Assembly: GCA_945873625.1 (NCBI GenBank)
Contig: CAMCDS010000002.1
Location: forward strand, 85,354 to 149,353
DNA length: 64,000 nucleotides
Source: an uncultured Porphyromonadaceae bacterium
Lineage (GTDB): Bacteria > Bacteroidota > Bacteroidia > Bacteroidales > Muribaculaceae
Direction of reading: 5' to 3'
Notes under the pieces: generated by a model
Told to the model about the DNA's origin: nothing
What the model saw: only the letters and a program-made list of their open reading frames with translations
Database searches by the model: none
Position numbers and translations under genes: made by a program
Shown: piece by piece, positions 38,060 through 46,619 of the stretch
Numbering within the stretch: position 1 is the stretch's first letter
Layout of the letters: every line of letters starts with the position of its first letter

Positions 38060-39001
38060 ATGAATAAACTGACTTTGATTGCCGCTGCGGCCCTAACGGC
38101 TCTGGCGGCCTCGGCCCAGTCGACGGTGTACTTCACCAAAGAAATCTCTCCCGAAAGCCTCGTGAAAGTATATGAAGCGCTCGGACGTCCTGCCAAAGGA
38201 AAAGTAGCCGTGAAGATCAGCACCGGCGAACCCGGCGGACACAACTTTCTCCAGCCTGCTCTGATCAAAGACCTCGTGAAGAAGGTAGACGGCACCATCG
38301 TGGAGTGCAACACTGCCTATCAGGGCAAGCGGTATTCTACCGAAGACCATTATCAGGCGGCCGCCGACCATGGCTTCACCGCCATCGCCCCCGTCGACAT
38401 CATGGACGGTAAAGGCGAGATACGCATACCGGTCAAAGACACCCTCCATATCAAATATGACATCGTAGGCGCAACCATGCCCGACTACGACTTCATGATC
38501 GACCTCTCCCACTTCAAGGGACACGCGATGGGCGGTTTCGGAGGTGCACTGAAGAATCTTTCAATCGGCGTGGCCTCAGGCAACGGAAAGACCTACATAC
38601 ATACTGCCGGCAAGACCGACGACCGCAACATCATCTGGAGCAATGTAGCAGAGCAAGACGCCTTCCTCGAATCGATGGCAGCGGCGGCTCAGGGTGTGGC
38701 CGACCATTTCGGCGACAACATCATCTACATAAACGTGATGAACAATATGTCGGTAGACTGCGACTGCAACGGTCATCCTGCCAATCCCACAGTGAAAGAC
38801 GTCGGCATCCTCGCCAGCCTCGACCCGGTGGCTCTCGACAAGGCCTGCGTAGACCTTGTGTATCAGATTAAGCCCGAAGAGGGTAATGACCCCAGGGCAC
38901 TGATAGAGCGCATCGAAGAGAAACACGGCATCCATACCGTGGAACACGCCGAGAAGATAGGACTCGGAACCACTGACTACAAGCTCGTCTCAATCGACTG
39001 A
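38060..39001 (+). CDS. secreted DUF362 domain protein
   Basis: 313 residues. Signal peptide MNKLTLIAAAALTALAASAQ, then a DUF362 fold: VAVKISTGEPGGHNFLQPALIKDLV, FMIDLSHFKGHAMGGFGGALKNLSIG, INVMNNMSVDCDCNGHP, VGILASLDPVALDKACVDLVYQ. The C-D-C-N cysteine segment could bind a metal. The family role is unknown; cytoplasmic relatives are fused to ferredoxins. The frame is open to 37970 but the chosen ATG starts the signal peptide. Confidence 0.88.
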   Translation: MNKLTLIAAAALTALAASAQSTVYFTKEISPESLVKVYEALGRPAKGKVAVKISTGEPGGHNFLQPALIKDLVKKVDGTIVECNTAYQGKRYSTEDHYQAAADHGFTAIAPVDIMDGKGEIRIPVKDTLHIKYDIVGATMPDYDFMIDLSHFKGHAMGGFGGALKNLSIGVASGNGKTYIHTAGKTDDRNIIWSNVAEQDAFLESMAAAAQGVADHFGDNIIYINVMNNMSVDCDCNGHPANPTVKDVGILASLDPVALDKACVDLVYQIKPEEGNDPRALIERIEEKHGIHTVEHAEKIGLGTTDYKLVSID

Positions 39002-39015
39002 ACCGTCGAACATAG

Positions 39016-39061
39016 AAAACTGCGGCGCCGCTCCTTTTCATGGAACGGCGCCGTCAGTTTC
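39016..39061. terminator. bidirectional terminator between DUF362 and OMP genes
   Basis: AAACTG-C-GGCGCCG (39017-39030) pairs with CGGCGCC-G-TCAGTTT (39046-39060) around a short loop, with A/T flanks on both sides. The two genes converge here. Confidence 0.75.
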
Positions 39062-39743
39062 TGAATCTCCATCCCGCCGAGAGAAACACTGTCTGGCTCA
39101 CACTGCGGGCAGGAACGCTGAAACGCCCGCCTGACGGCAGCATTACATGACGCCGGCAGGAGTAATAGTCGAAATCAGATATGCTGTAGCCTACGCCAAG
39201 CGTAAGATTGCCTATCGAGAAATTAGCCGATACGCGCCCGAAGAAATAGAACCAACGCAAATCGTCGTTCTGAAGACGCTTGTACGACCACACCTTGCCG
39301 AACTTGTCATCATAAGAGGGATACCTGAATGTCAGCGAGTTTCGGAAAGGGCACGCAAGGCTCACTCCCGGTTCAGCCTGAAACCACAGTCTGATGTCGC
39401 CGTCTTTATCGAGCCTTATGGACGGGCTCTTGAACACAAACGACGGTTTGAACGCCATCCAGCCGATATTACGCTCATTGTCTTCCAGCCGACCCTCAAC
39501 GCCGTTGATGTCGATGAAACGCGAAGACTGATTGTACTGGCTTGTCAGTTCCACGCCGAAGGCCACTCCGAAATACTTATGGAAATGCCAGGCAACCGAC
39601 GGTTCGAGCGTCCATGCCTGATCGTTTTCGATATATATTCCTCCATAAAGCTTTGCCTCGAAGGCGGAAGCCTCCTTCTGCGCTGATGCCGTCGCCACGA
39701 CCGACATAACGGCAATAATAATCAGTAGAATATGCCTCTTCAT
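39054..39743 (-). CDS. outer-membrane beta-barrel protein
   Basis: 229 residues from the ATG at 39743. Signal peptide MKRHILLIIIAVMSVVATASA. The mature part has amphipathic strands and a final aromatic strand FLSAGWRFRN, ending as outer-membrane proteins do. No named family recognised. Upstream start codons to 39836 would include promoter and hairpin sequence and are rejected. A TATCTTTG -7 element lies 18 nt upstream of the ATG. Confidence 0.8.
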   Translation of the reverse strand: MKRHILLIIIAVMSVVATASAQKEASAFEAKLYGGIYIENDQAWTLEPSVAWHFHKYFGVAFGVELTSQYNQSSRFIDINGVEGRLEDNERNIGWMAFKPSFVFKSPSIRLDKDGDIRLWFQAEPGVSLACPFRNSLTFRYPSYDDKFGKVWSYKRLQNDDLRWFYFFGRVSANFSIGNLTLGVGYSISDFDYYSCRRHVMLPSGGRFSVPARSVSQTVFLSAGWRFRN

Positions 39744-39760
39744 ACGATATAGTTTTGCGG

Positions 39761-39790
39761 CAAAGATACGCATTTTTCCCGACAGACAAA
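39761..39790 (-). promoter_or_regulatory. promoter for the OMP gene
   Basis: TTTG (39787-39790), 18 nt, TATCTTTG (39761-39768) on the minus strand; the spacer is one base shorter than usual. Confidence 0.55.
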
Positions 39791-39835
39791 ACAAATGCGG
39801 GCACTTCCCATGGCAAGGAGTGTGCCTGACTGACA

Positions 39836-39904
39836 AGGGATGTGCCTTCGGGGAATCGCATGGTATCTCTGATAGTCAATGCGACGTCCCGAAGGCACAT
39901 CCCT
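39836..39904. terminator. large hairpin after rprY-like gene, 17-bp perfect stem
   Basis: AGGGATGTGCCTTCGGG (39836-39852) pairs exactly with 39888-39904. The 35-nt loop has its own 6-bp stem TCGCAT/ATGCGA (39856-39861 with 39879-39884). It is 46 nt past the response-regulator stop, on the way to the OMP promoter, and probably separates the two minus-strand units. Confidence 0.6.
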
Positions 39905-39950
39905 GTTTCGTTTTAGCGGCGGCCACTGCTCGCAGCCGCGGGCCGCTGCA

Positions 39951-40670
39951 TCAGTCCTGCGGCATAATTTCGTCCGAGGCCGAGGGAGTAACGAGCTTAT
40001 AGCCCTTGCCGTGGATATTGATGATTTCCACGCTCGGATCGTCTTTCAGATGCTTGCGGAGCTTAGTGATGTAGACATCCATGCTTCGCGCGTTGAAGTA
40101 GTTGTCGTCTATCCATATTGACTTAAGGGCGAAATTGCGCTCGAGAATGTCGTTGGCATGCGAACACAGCAGCGACAGCAGTTCCGATTCCTTGGTGGTG
40201 AGCTTAGTCGACTTGCCGTCGGCGATGAGCGTCTGCTTCTTGGTGTCGAACGTATATTTACCGAGCCTGTACATAGTAATCTCGCGGTCTTTCTTACCGC
40301 GCACTCTGCGCAGGATGGCTCCGATGCGGCTCACAAGCTCCTCCATCGAGAACGGCTTGGTGAGGTAATCGTCGGCGCCGAGCTTGAATCCCTCGAGCAC
40401 ATCGTCCTTCATCGTCTTGGCCGTAAGGAAGATGATTGGCACTTCGGCGTTGACATTGCGTATCTCCTGTGCGAGAGTGAAACCGTCTTTCTTCGGCATC
40501 ATAACATCGAGCACACAGAGGTCATACTGACCTTTGAGAAACGCTTTGTAGCCGCGGTCGCCGTCGGGACAGAGGTCGGCATTGAAGCCCTTGGCCTGAA
40601 GGAACTCGCGCAGCAGCATGCCGAGATTCTCGTCGTCCTCGCAAAGGAGTATTTTGATTTTTTCTTCCAT
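39951..40670 (-). CDS. rprY: OmpR-family response regulator (RprY-like)
   Basis: 239 residues. Receiver domain with the acidic pair D12/D13, phospho-acceptor D55 in CVLDVMMPKKDGF and lysine in YLTKPFS; then an OmpR/PhoB winged helix (TKESELLSLLCSHANDI ... VYITKLRKHLKDDPSVEIINIHGKGYKL). It closely resembles Bacteroides RprY, which acts with RprX in envelope and oxidative-stress-related control. The kinase gene lies 48 nt upstream on the same strand. Confidence 0.9.
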   Translation of the reverse strand: MEEKIKILLCEDDENLGMLLREFLQAKGFNADLCPDGDRGYKAFLKGQYDLCVLDVMMPKKDGFTLAQEIRNVNAEVPIIFLTAKTMKDDVLEGFKLGADDYLTKPFSMEELVSRIGAILRRVRGKKDREITMYRLGKYTFDTKKQTLIADGKSTKLTTKESELLSLLCSHANDILERNFALKSIWIDDNYFNARSMDVYITKLRKHLKDDPSVEIINIHGKGYKLVTPSASDEIMPQD

Positions 40671-40718
40671 AATGAATATTGTTTTGATTTGATTTTACAT
40701 TTGTCGGGATGAGCGGAT

Positions 40719-42266
40719 TCACTCGGCGGCATACTCTTCGTCGCCGGCCTGGCGTGCGGTAGGCAGCTTTATGATGAATGTGGTGCCTACGCCGGGCTCG
40801 CTTTCCACTCCTATCTCTCCGCCGAACACCGTAACCATCTTCTGTACGTATGCCAGGCCGAGTCCGAACCCTTTGACGTCGTGGCGGTTGCCGGTGGGCA
40901 CACGGTAGAATTTCTCGAATATATGCTTGAGGTCGTCCTTGCGGATACCTATGCCATTGTCTTTCACGCGGATTTCGATGCTTTCGCCGTCGTCTTTGTT
41001 GACAGTGGTGATTTCAAGCCGGGGCTCCTCGTCTTCCTTCATATACTTCACGGCATTGTCGAGAAGATTGAAGATGACGTTGGTGAACTGCATCTCGTCG
41101 ACCCTCACCTCCGGATTAATGGCGTCGAGGCTACAGGCGATGCTGCCTCCGAACTTCTCTACCTTAATCTTAAAGGTGTTCACCACATTGGCGATGATTG
41201 AGTCGGCATCCACCACGGTGAATTTCATCGCACTCCCCGTATTGTCGAACACCGACAGCTGCAGCACTTTCTCCACCTGAAACCGCAGGCGCTTGGCTTC
41301 CTCGGTAATCACCGATGAGAGATGCTTGAGCGAGGCCGGAGATTTCCTCACGCTGTCATCGCTTAGCATCTGACCGGCGAGACTGATTGTGGAGATAGGC
41401 GTTTTCAGCTCATGCGTCATATTGTTGATGAAATCGGTCTTCATCTCCGTGAGCTTCTTCTGCCTGAACGCCACTATTATCGTATAGAGGAATATCACGA
41501 GCAGTATCAGCGTCAGGGCCAGCGTTGGAATCACGAACCTGACGGATGAGAATATATAGGAGTTCTTGGTCGGGAACTCGACTTTAAGCAGATACTTTGT
41601 GTCGGTGTTCGGGAAAAGCACCTGCGTGTATACCCCCTTCTCCTCGTCGGGATTAAAGCCCTCGCTCTGCAACAGGATGTTGTTGCGGGCGTCGCACACG
41701 GCGAAGACGAACGGCACGTTGAGGCCGTTGTTGGCGAGCTCCATGGTGAGATAGCGTCTGATCACCGTAGAATCGGCACGCTCCACCACCGGGCGACTGC
41801 CTGAGTTGCGCAAAATACTAAGTATCACCTCATTGAGCAGACCGCGCTGATAGAGATACTGGCTTCTGATGATTTCCTGCATATCGCGGTAGCGGGCGGG
41901 TATGTCCTGGGTGCGCGATGAATATGAGGAGCGTTTCGGCTGGGTTCGCCTGTCTACCTTCGACGAAAGCGTATAGTTGGTAACCGTGCCGTCGGGGGCC
42001 TCTACCGAATAGCTGATGGCACCCGAGTCATCATACTGGTCGTAGAAGCTCGATTCTATCACGTTGATGTCCGATTCAAGATAATGAAGCGTTTCCTCCC
42101 GCTCGAGATAGCCGGCAGTGGCATAAAGCGAGCGCATCACATTCTCAGTGAATTGCGCCTCCCTCATCTTCACCATATTTTCAAGATACATGATCTGAAA
42201 ATAGAGCAAGGCACCGAATGTGATTGCCATGACGATGGTCAATAGCCAGATGGTCGATTTCTTCAT
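40719..42266 (-). CDS. rprX: sensor histidine kinase (RprX-like)
   Basis: 515 residues. Two membrane helices (residues ~6-28 and ~243-266) flank a periplasmic sensor region. The phosphorylation H-box is FINNMTHELKTPIS (H285), the N-box VIFNLLDNAVKYM, and the glycine boxes VKDNGIGIRKDDL and GFGLGLAYVQKM. The pair resembles Bacteroides RprX/RprY. The signal is unknown. Transcribed from a consensus promoter at 42370-42400. Confidence 0.9.
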   Translation of the reverse strand: MKKSTIWLLTIVMAITFGALLYFQIMYLENMVKMREAQFTENVMRSLYATAGYLEREETLHYLESDINVIESSFYDQYDDSGAISYSVEAPDGTVTNYTLSSKVDRRTQPKRSSYSSRTQDIPARYRDMQEIIRSQYLYQRGLLNEVILSILRNSGSRPVVERADSTVIRRYLTMELANNGLNVPFVFAVCDARNNILLQSEGFNPDEEKGVYTQVLFPNTDTKYLLKVEFPTKNSYIFSSVRFVIPTLALTLILLVIFLYTIIVAFRQKKLTEMKTDFINNMTHELKTPISTISLAGQMLSDDSVRKSPASLKHLSSVITEEAKRLRFQVEKVLQLSVFDNTGSAMKFTVVDADSIIANVVNTFKIKVEKFGGSIACSLDAINPEVRVDEMQFTNVIFNLLDNAVKYMKEDEEPRLEITTVNKDDGESIEIRVKDNGIGIRKDDLKHIFEKFYRVPTGNRHDVKGFGLGLAYVQKMVTVFGGEIGVESEPGVGTTFIIKLPTARQAGDEEYAAE

Positions 42267-42369
42267 TATCTTTTCCCGTGATAAGGAGTTGATGGATTCT
42301 TTTTACTGAATTAACAATTGATTAACAATTAAGTTTACTCAACTCCGAGCTAATATTAACATTTAAACG

Positions 42370-42400
42370 CAAAATTAACAATTAATTCTTAAATATCAAA
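42370..42400 (-). promoter_or_regulatory. promoter of the two-component operon
   Basis: TTTG (42397-42400), 19 nt, TAATTTTG (42370-42377) on the minus strand, an exact consensus match, ~97 nt leader to the kinase ATG. Confidence 0.75.
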
Positions 42401-42512
42401 TATCCCGTGCCGGAAAAACGTTGAATCGGGCCGAAACCGTAGGTTTACAGCAATAATTACGCGTATATTCAGTTATTTCATTGGCCTCTCCGCCAAAATA
42501 GAAATCGACAGA

Positions 42513-43745
42513 ATGATGAAATCCAAGTATCTGAAATATATATGTGTATCCGCGGTTGCAACTTTGCTCGCGGTCATGGCTTCGGCATGCGGCAAGAAGG
42601 AACCCGGGAGCGACACCCGTCCCGAGAAGTTCGACAACGTGGTGCTCGTGTATGCGGCTTCGGCCAATAATCTTTACTCAAACCTCCACGCCGACAAGCG
42701 CGAGATGCTTGAAGGACTGGAAAAAACCAATCCCGCGAAGACCCGACTGCTCCTGCTCGAAACCACACTCGAAAGCTCAGAAGGCGGCCGCCGGGTAATA
42801 CTCCTGGAAGGAGTCAGAAGCGGAGGGAAATCCGTATTCAGGGAGATAAAGAGTTTCTCGCCCGACGTATACACCACCGACCCTGCACGCCTGGCCGAGG
42901 TGCTCGACTACGTAACCCGCGAGTTCAACTCTGAAAAATACGGACTCGTGCTGTGGAGCCACGGCGGAGCCTGGGATCCATACGGCAACAGCCGGACGAA
43001 TGTGAAAGGTATAGGAGGCAATACATCAGTCGACGTGCCCGAAGCACACTGGTGGGGCGACGACAAGATAGATGGGGTTTCAGACCGCATGAACATCGAC
43101 GAGCTCGCATCGGCGATACCTTCCGGACTGCTTCACTTCATCTGGTTCGACTGCTGCTACATGTCGAACATCGAGACCATATATCAGCTGCGCGACAAGT
43201 GCCGCTATCTCGCGGCCTACCCTACCGAGGTCTACAACCCCGGCATGGACTATACCCGCGCCGTGCCCGCTCTGCTGAAAAGCGAGCCCGACCTTCCTGC
43301 CGCAGCCAAGGCACTTTACGACTACTACACCGGACCGGAATGGACGGCAGCCACGAAAGCCGTGACGGTCGGGGTGTTCGACATGACCCATATAGGTGGC
43401 GTGGCCGACGCCGCACGGAAGGCTTTTGCCTCATACGTCAGACCTTCGGCCGACGGACTGCTGAAGTATTCTCGCGGAGGAGTGTCGTCGCTCTACGACC
43501 TGCGCCAGACAATGGAGCGCGTGGCCGAATCGACCGGCATCAAGCTCGACAGCCGCGAGCTCGATGAGGCTTTCGGAAAGTTCACCGTGGTGAAATACGC
43601 ATCCGAAGAAGACTTCAACAGCAACCCGATAGCCCCGGAGCACTTCAGCGGACTCTCCACCCATATCGCCGACCCCTCCGACGACTCGGCCGCCGAGCGC
43701 TATTTCCGTTCGCTCGACTGGACCAAAGAGGTCTATCCCTTCTGA
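42513..43745 (+). CDS. clostripain-family (C11) cysteine peptidase lipoprotein
   Basis: 410 residues. Lipoprotein signal with C26 in VMASAC. The C11 catalytic dyad is visible: H150 in VLWSHGGAW and C215 in WFDCCYMSN (second cysteine of the pair, aligned with the FDAC motif). These peptidases cleave after basic residues and are anchored on the periplasmic or outer surface. The start could also be the ATG at 42516. Between the two-component system and a mechanosensitive channel. Confidence 0.88.
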   Translation: MMKSKYLKYICVSAVATLLAVMASACGKKEPGSDTRPEKFDNVVLVYAASANNLYSNLHADKREMLEGLEKTNPAKTRLLLLETTLESSEGGRRVILLEGVRSGGKSVFREIKSFSPDVYTTDPARLAEVLDYVTREFNSEKYGLVLWSHGGAWDPYGNSRTNVKGIGGNTSVDVPEAHWWGDDKIDGVSDRMNIDELASAIPSGLLHFIWFDCCYMSNIETIYQLRDKCRYLAAYPTEVYNPGMDYTRAVPALLKSEPDLPAAAKALYDYYTGPEWTAATKAVTVGVFDMTHIGGVADAARKAFASYVRPSADGLLKYSRGGVSSLYDLRQTMERVAESTGIKLDSRELDEAFGKFTVVKYASEEDFNSNPIAPEHFSGLSTHIADPSDDSAAERYFRSLDWTKEVYPF

Positions 43746-43787
43746 CAGTTGCTTATTCTTTCAACCGATATACCCCGATAAGACACA

Positions 43788-44912
43788 ATGATTCAGACTA
43801 CCGACATCCCCGTGGTGCCGATGCCCGAGATACCTGAATCGGGCAGCAGCGCGTTCAAGGCCTTCGAAGGCCTGTCGTTTGACGAAGCCATCACGAAACT
43901 CGCCAACGGACTCGTGAGCTTCGGATTCAAACTTCTGCTCGCGATTTTCGTCTTCTATGTAGGAAAATTCATCATCCGGAAGATTTACAAGCTCATCTAT
44001 TCGGTGATGGTCAACCGCAAGGTAGATCCGTCGCTCACCACATTCGTGCTCTCGCTGGTGAAGATGGTGCTCTACTTCATACTGATAGTAACCGTAATCG
44101 GCATACTCGGTCTCGAGACCAGTTCCTTCCTCGCCCTCTTTGCCTCGGCCGGTGTGGCCATCGGTATGGCTCTGAGCGGTACGCTCCAGAACTTCGCCGG
44201 CGGCGTGCTCATTCTGCTTCTGAAACCATATAAGGTTGGCGACTACATCGAGGCGCAGGGCTACACCGGAACCGTAAAGGCAATCCAGATATTCCACACA
44301 GTCATCAACACGGTCGACAACAAGGCCATCATCATCCCCAACGGAGGTCTCTCCACCGGCTCGATCAACAACTATTCGCTCGAACAGTACCGCCGCGTCG
44401 ACTGGACGATAGGTCTCAGCTACGGCTGCGACTTCGAGGCCGCCAAAGCCAAGATACTCTCGATGCTCGACGCAGACACCAGAGTCGTGAAGAAATATGT
44501 GGAAGACGACATCGTGCTCCGCGCCGAGGCCGGACACTCCGACAACGGGCCCGACTGCGAGGAGAATCCCGATGACCCCGACTGCCTGGAGCAGCACCCC
44601 GAGAAGCTCGGATGGTGGCAGCGTTTCCGTATGCGCCGCAAGAAGCATCAGGAGGTAATACAGGAAAAGCTCCGGGAAAAGGTGAACATGAATGCCGGAA
44701 TACCCATCAAGGCCGACAGAAGCCCGTTTGTCGGACTCAATGAGCTGGCCGACAGCAGCATCAACATCGTGGTGCGCGCATGGACCCACGCAAGCAACTT
44801 CTGGCCCCTCTATTTCGAGATGAACGAGCGGTTCTACAAGGAGCTTCCCGAGGCAGGATTCGACTTCCCCTTCCCTCAGCTCGACGTGCACTGCATCCCC
44901 TCTGATAAATGA
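43788..44912 (+). CDS. MscS-family mechanosensitive channel with C-terminal insertion
   Basis: 374 residues. Membrane helices, then the pore helix ALFASAGVAIGMALSGTLQNFAGG, the beta domain (VGDYIEAQGYTGTVKAI, NNYSLEQYRRVDW) and the alpha/beta C-terminal domain. Between DADTRVVKKYVED and VGLNELADSSINIVVR, where E. coli MscS has a short turn, about 65 extra residues are inserted (DNGPDCEENPDDPDCLEQHP, then a basic WWQRFRMRRKKHQ helix). The channel opens on hypo-osmotic shock. 42 nt after the C11 gene, probably co-transcribed. Confidence 0.9.
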   Translation: MIQTTDIPVVPMPEIPESGSSAFKAFEGLSFDEAITKLANGLVSFGFKLLLAIFVFYVGKFIIRKIYKLIYSVMVNRKVDPSLTTFVLSLVKMVLYFILIVTVIGILGLETSSFLALFASAGVAIGMALSGTLQNFAGGVLILLLKPYKVGDYIEAQGYTGTVKAIQIFHTVINTVDNKAIIIPNGGLSTGSINNYSLEQYRRVDWTIGLSYGCDFEAAKAKILSMLDADTRVVKKYVEDDIVLRAEAGHSDNGPDCEENPDDPDCLEQHPEKLGWWQRFRMRRKKHQEVIQEKLREKVNMNAGIPIKADRSPFVGLNELADSSINIVVRAWTHASNFWPLYFEMNERFYKELPEAGFDFPFPQLDVHCIPSDK

Positions 44913-44946
44913 CCCGAAACACGTCAGGCTCCTTGCCTTATATAAT

Positions 44947-44980
44947 AAGCCGGCTGACACGGAATCGCGTCAGCCGGCTT
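44947..44980. terminator. bidirectional terminator between mscS-like and pspC-like genes
   Basis: AAGCCGGCTGAC (44947-44958) pairs exactly with GTCAGCCGGCTT (44969-44980), 10-nt loop, between convergent genes. Confidence 0.8.
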
Positions 44981-45002
44981 CGTCTTGCATTATGGAGAAC
45001 TG

Positions 45003-46220
45003 TTATCTTGCTGTAGTATCTGTGATGACGGCGGTGTCGGTTTCGACGGCACTTTCATCAATTACGACCGTGTCGTAGACCACTTCCCTCACCTCATGCC
45101 TGTGGCGGAATAAGTCTGCGCCCTCCTCATGGGCCACAATTACTCCCGTAGCCACACCGGCCATGACGATGCCTACTATCCATGCGGTGATCATGGCCAC
45201 CCGCCATCCCTTTCCGATACGGCGCTGGCGCGACGAGGCGCTTTTCAGCATAAGCCATATAAGAGCGAACACAGGGATACCTATGGCCAGTATGTAGCCA
45301 ATGGCGCATATCAGCGAGATGATGATTATTCCGGATTCGTAGTTCGCTTCCAATCCACTGAACCCGAGCCACGAGGCTCCGAAAGGGGTGAGGAATATGA
45401 TGAGCGAGATTATGCACCCGATGAGTCCGATGCCGAGTCCGAGCTCCACCACGCAGCAGAGGAACACAAGTATGATAAGGAGCACTCTGCCCACAGCTCC
45501 GAAAAAGGAGGCGAGTCCGTCGGCAAAAGCCTTGCCCGTCGACTTGATGGTGTCGGGAGCCGAACTGAAAGCCTGGTTAACGTCGTCGCCCATCCGGCGG
45601 AAAGTGTCGGTAACGGTCTTTCCTATATTGTCCATCGTCGGCGACTCACCCCTCATCTGCATGAACTGCATGGGGGTCTTGGCCTCGGGAAGCACTATCC
45701 ACAGCACGATATAGACCACACAGAACGTGGAGAACGAGGCAAACGCGAGCACCACGGCCGCCAGACGCACCCACGTGGGGTCGATGTCGAAATAGGCCGC
45801 GAATCCGGAGCAGACGCCGCCGAGCATCTTGTCGAACGGATTGCGGAACACCCTGCGCCTCGCCTCCGGCGCGGGAGGAGGCGGGGGCACGTCGCGCATT
45901 CTTGCGTGGTCCGATTCCTGAGTCCGGCTTCCGTGTGTCGGCTCTTCCGACTCCTCTATATCCACAAGTTCTTCGGGGCGTCCCATCCGCGCGATGATGC
46001 GCTCCACGTCGGAAAGGGTGATTACACGCTGTCCGCCGTCGGTGGTCTGCATGAATATCTCGGCCATGCGCTGCTCTATGTCGGAAATCACTTCAGCCTG
46101 GTCGTCGTGGCTGCCGAAAGCCGAATGGAGCGTGTCGAGGTAGTCTTTAAGCAATTCGTAGGCATCGTCGTCGACGGTGAAGACATAGCCCGAGATGTTG
46201 ATGTTGATTGTTTTCTTCAT
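45003..46220 (-). CDS. PspC-domain inner-membrane protein
   Basis: 405 residues. Residues ~1-90 form a soluble region with ITLSDVERIIARMGRPEEL, then a proline-rich linker (PPPPPAP), then a PspC domain (RNPFDKMLGGVCSGFAAYF ... YIVLWIVLPEA) and three further membrane helices, ending in a charged tail. PspC proteins act in envelope-stress control. The ATG overlaps the padR-like stop by 4 nt, indicating coupling. Last gene of the receptor-receptor-PadR-PspC operon. Confidence 0.88.
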   Translation of the reverse strand: MKKTININISGYVFTVDDDAYELLKDYLDTLHSAFGSHDDQAEVISDIEQRMAEIFMQTTDGGQRVITLSDVERIIARMGRPEELVDIEESEEPTHGSRTQESDHARMRDVPPPPPAPEARRRVFRNPFDKMLGGVCSGFAAYFDIDPTWVRLAAVVLAFASFSTFCVVYIVLWIVLPEAKTPMQFMQMRGESPTMDNIGKTVTDTFRRMGDDVNQAFSSAPDTIKSTGKAFADGLASFFGAVGRVLLIILVFLCCVVELGLGIGLIGCIISLIIFLTPFGASWLGFSGLEANYESGIIIISLICAIGYILAIGIPVFALIWLMLKSASSRQRRIGKGWRVAMITAWIVGIVMAGVATGVIVAHEEGADLFRHRHEVREVVYDTVVIDESAVETDTAVITDTTAR

Positions 46221-46582
46221 TGTTTTGTGAATGGGAGGGCCGGCAGCTCCGATGCCCTGAAATGGTTGACTGTTTTGTTGATCTCGTCCCAGGCGGCGCT
46301 CATCACTTCAAGCACCTCGCGTCCGTAGGGGGTGATGAAATAATACTTGCGCGGTGGTCCTTTCTTCGATTCCTCCCACTCGTATGAGAGTTTGTCTTCC
46401 TTTCTGAGTCGGTTGAGGAGCGTATACAGCGTCCCCTCCACCACTATCAGGTCTGCCTCGCTGAGTGCGTCGAGGATGTCGGAGGGGTAAGCCCTCCGGC
46501 CGGCGAGAAAGAGCAAGACGCAATATTCGAGCATCCCTTTGCGCATCTGCGCCTTGATGTTATTGACGTTTGTTTCGTTCAT
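46217..46582 (-). CDS. PadR-family transcriptional regulator
   Basis: 121 residues from the ATG at 46582. Winged-helix PadR features: MRKGMLEYCVLLFLAGRRAYPSDILDAL, the wing VVEGTLYTLLNRLRKEDKL, SYEWEESKKGPPRKYYFITPYGREVL, and a short C-terminal helix (subfamily 2). A repressor that dimerises. It lies 37 nt after a TonB-receptor-like gene and overlaps the pspC-like gene, so it probably controls its own operon. Candidate sites at 51554-51593. Confidence 0.92.
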   Translation of the reverse strand: MNETNVNNIKAQMRKGMLEYCVLLFLAGRRAYPSDILDALSEADLIVVEGTLYTLLNRLRKEDKLSYEWEESKKGPPRKYYFITPYGREVLEVMSAAWDEINKTVNHFRASELPALPFTKQ

Positions 46583-46619
46583 CTTTCTTTGTTTTGGTTG
46601 CCGACGCACTCTTTGCGGG

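Noticed and set aside
43761-44960. 399-codon frame antisense to the MscS gene
   Set aside because: Antisense shadow; the channel motifs on the + strand are clear.
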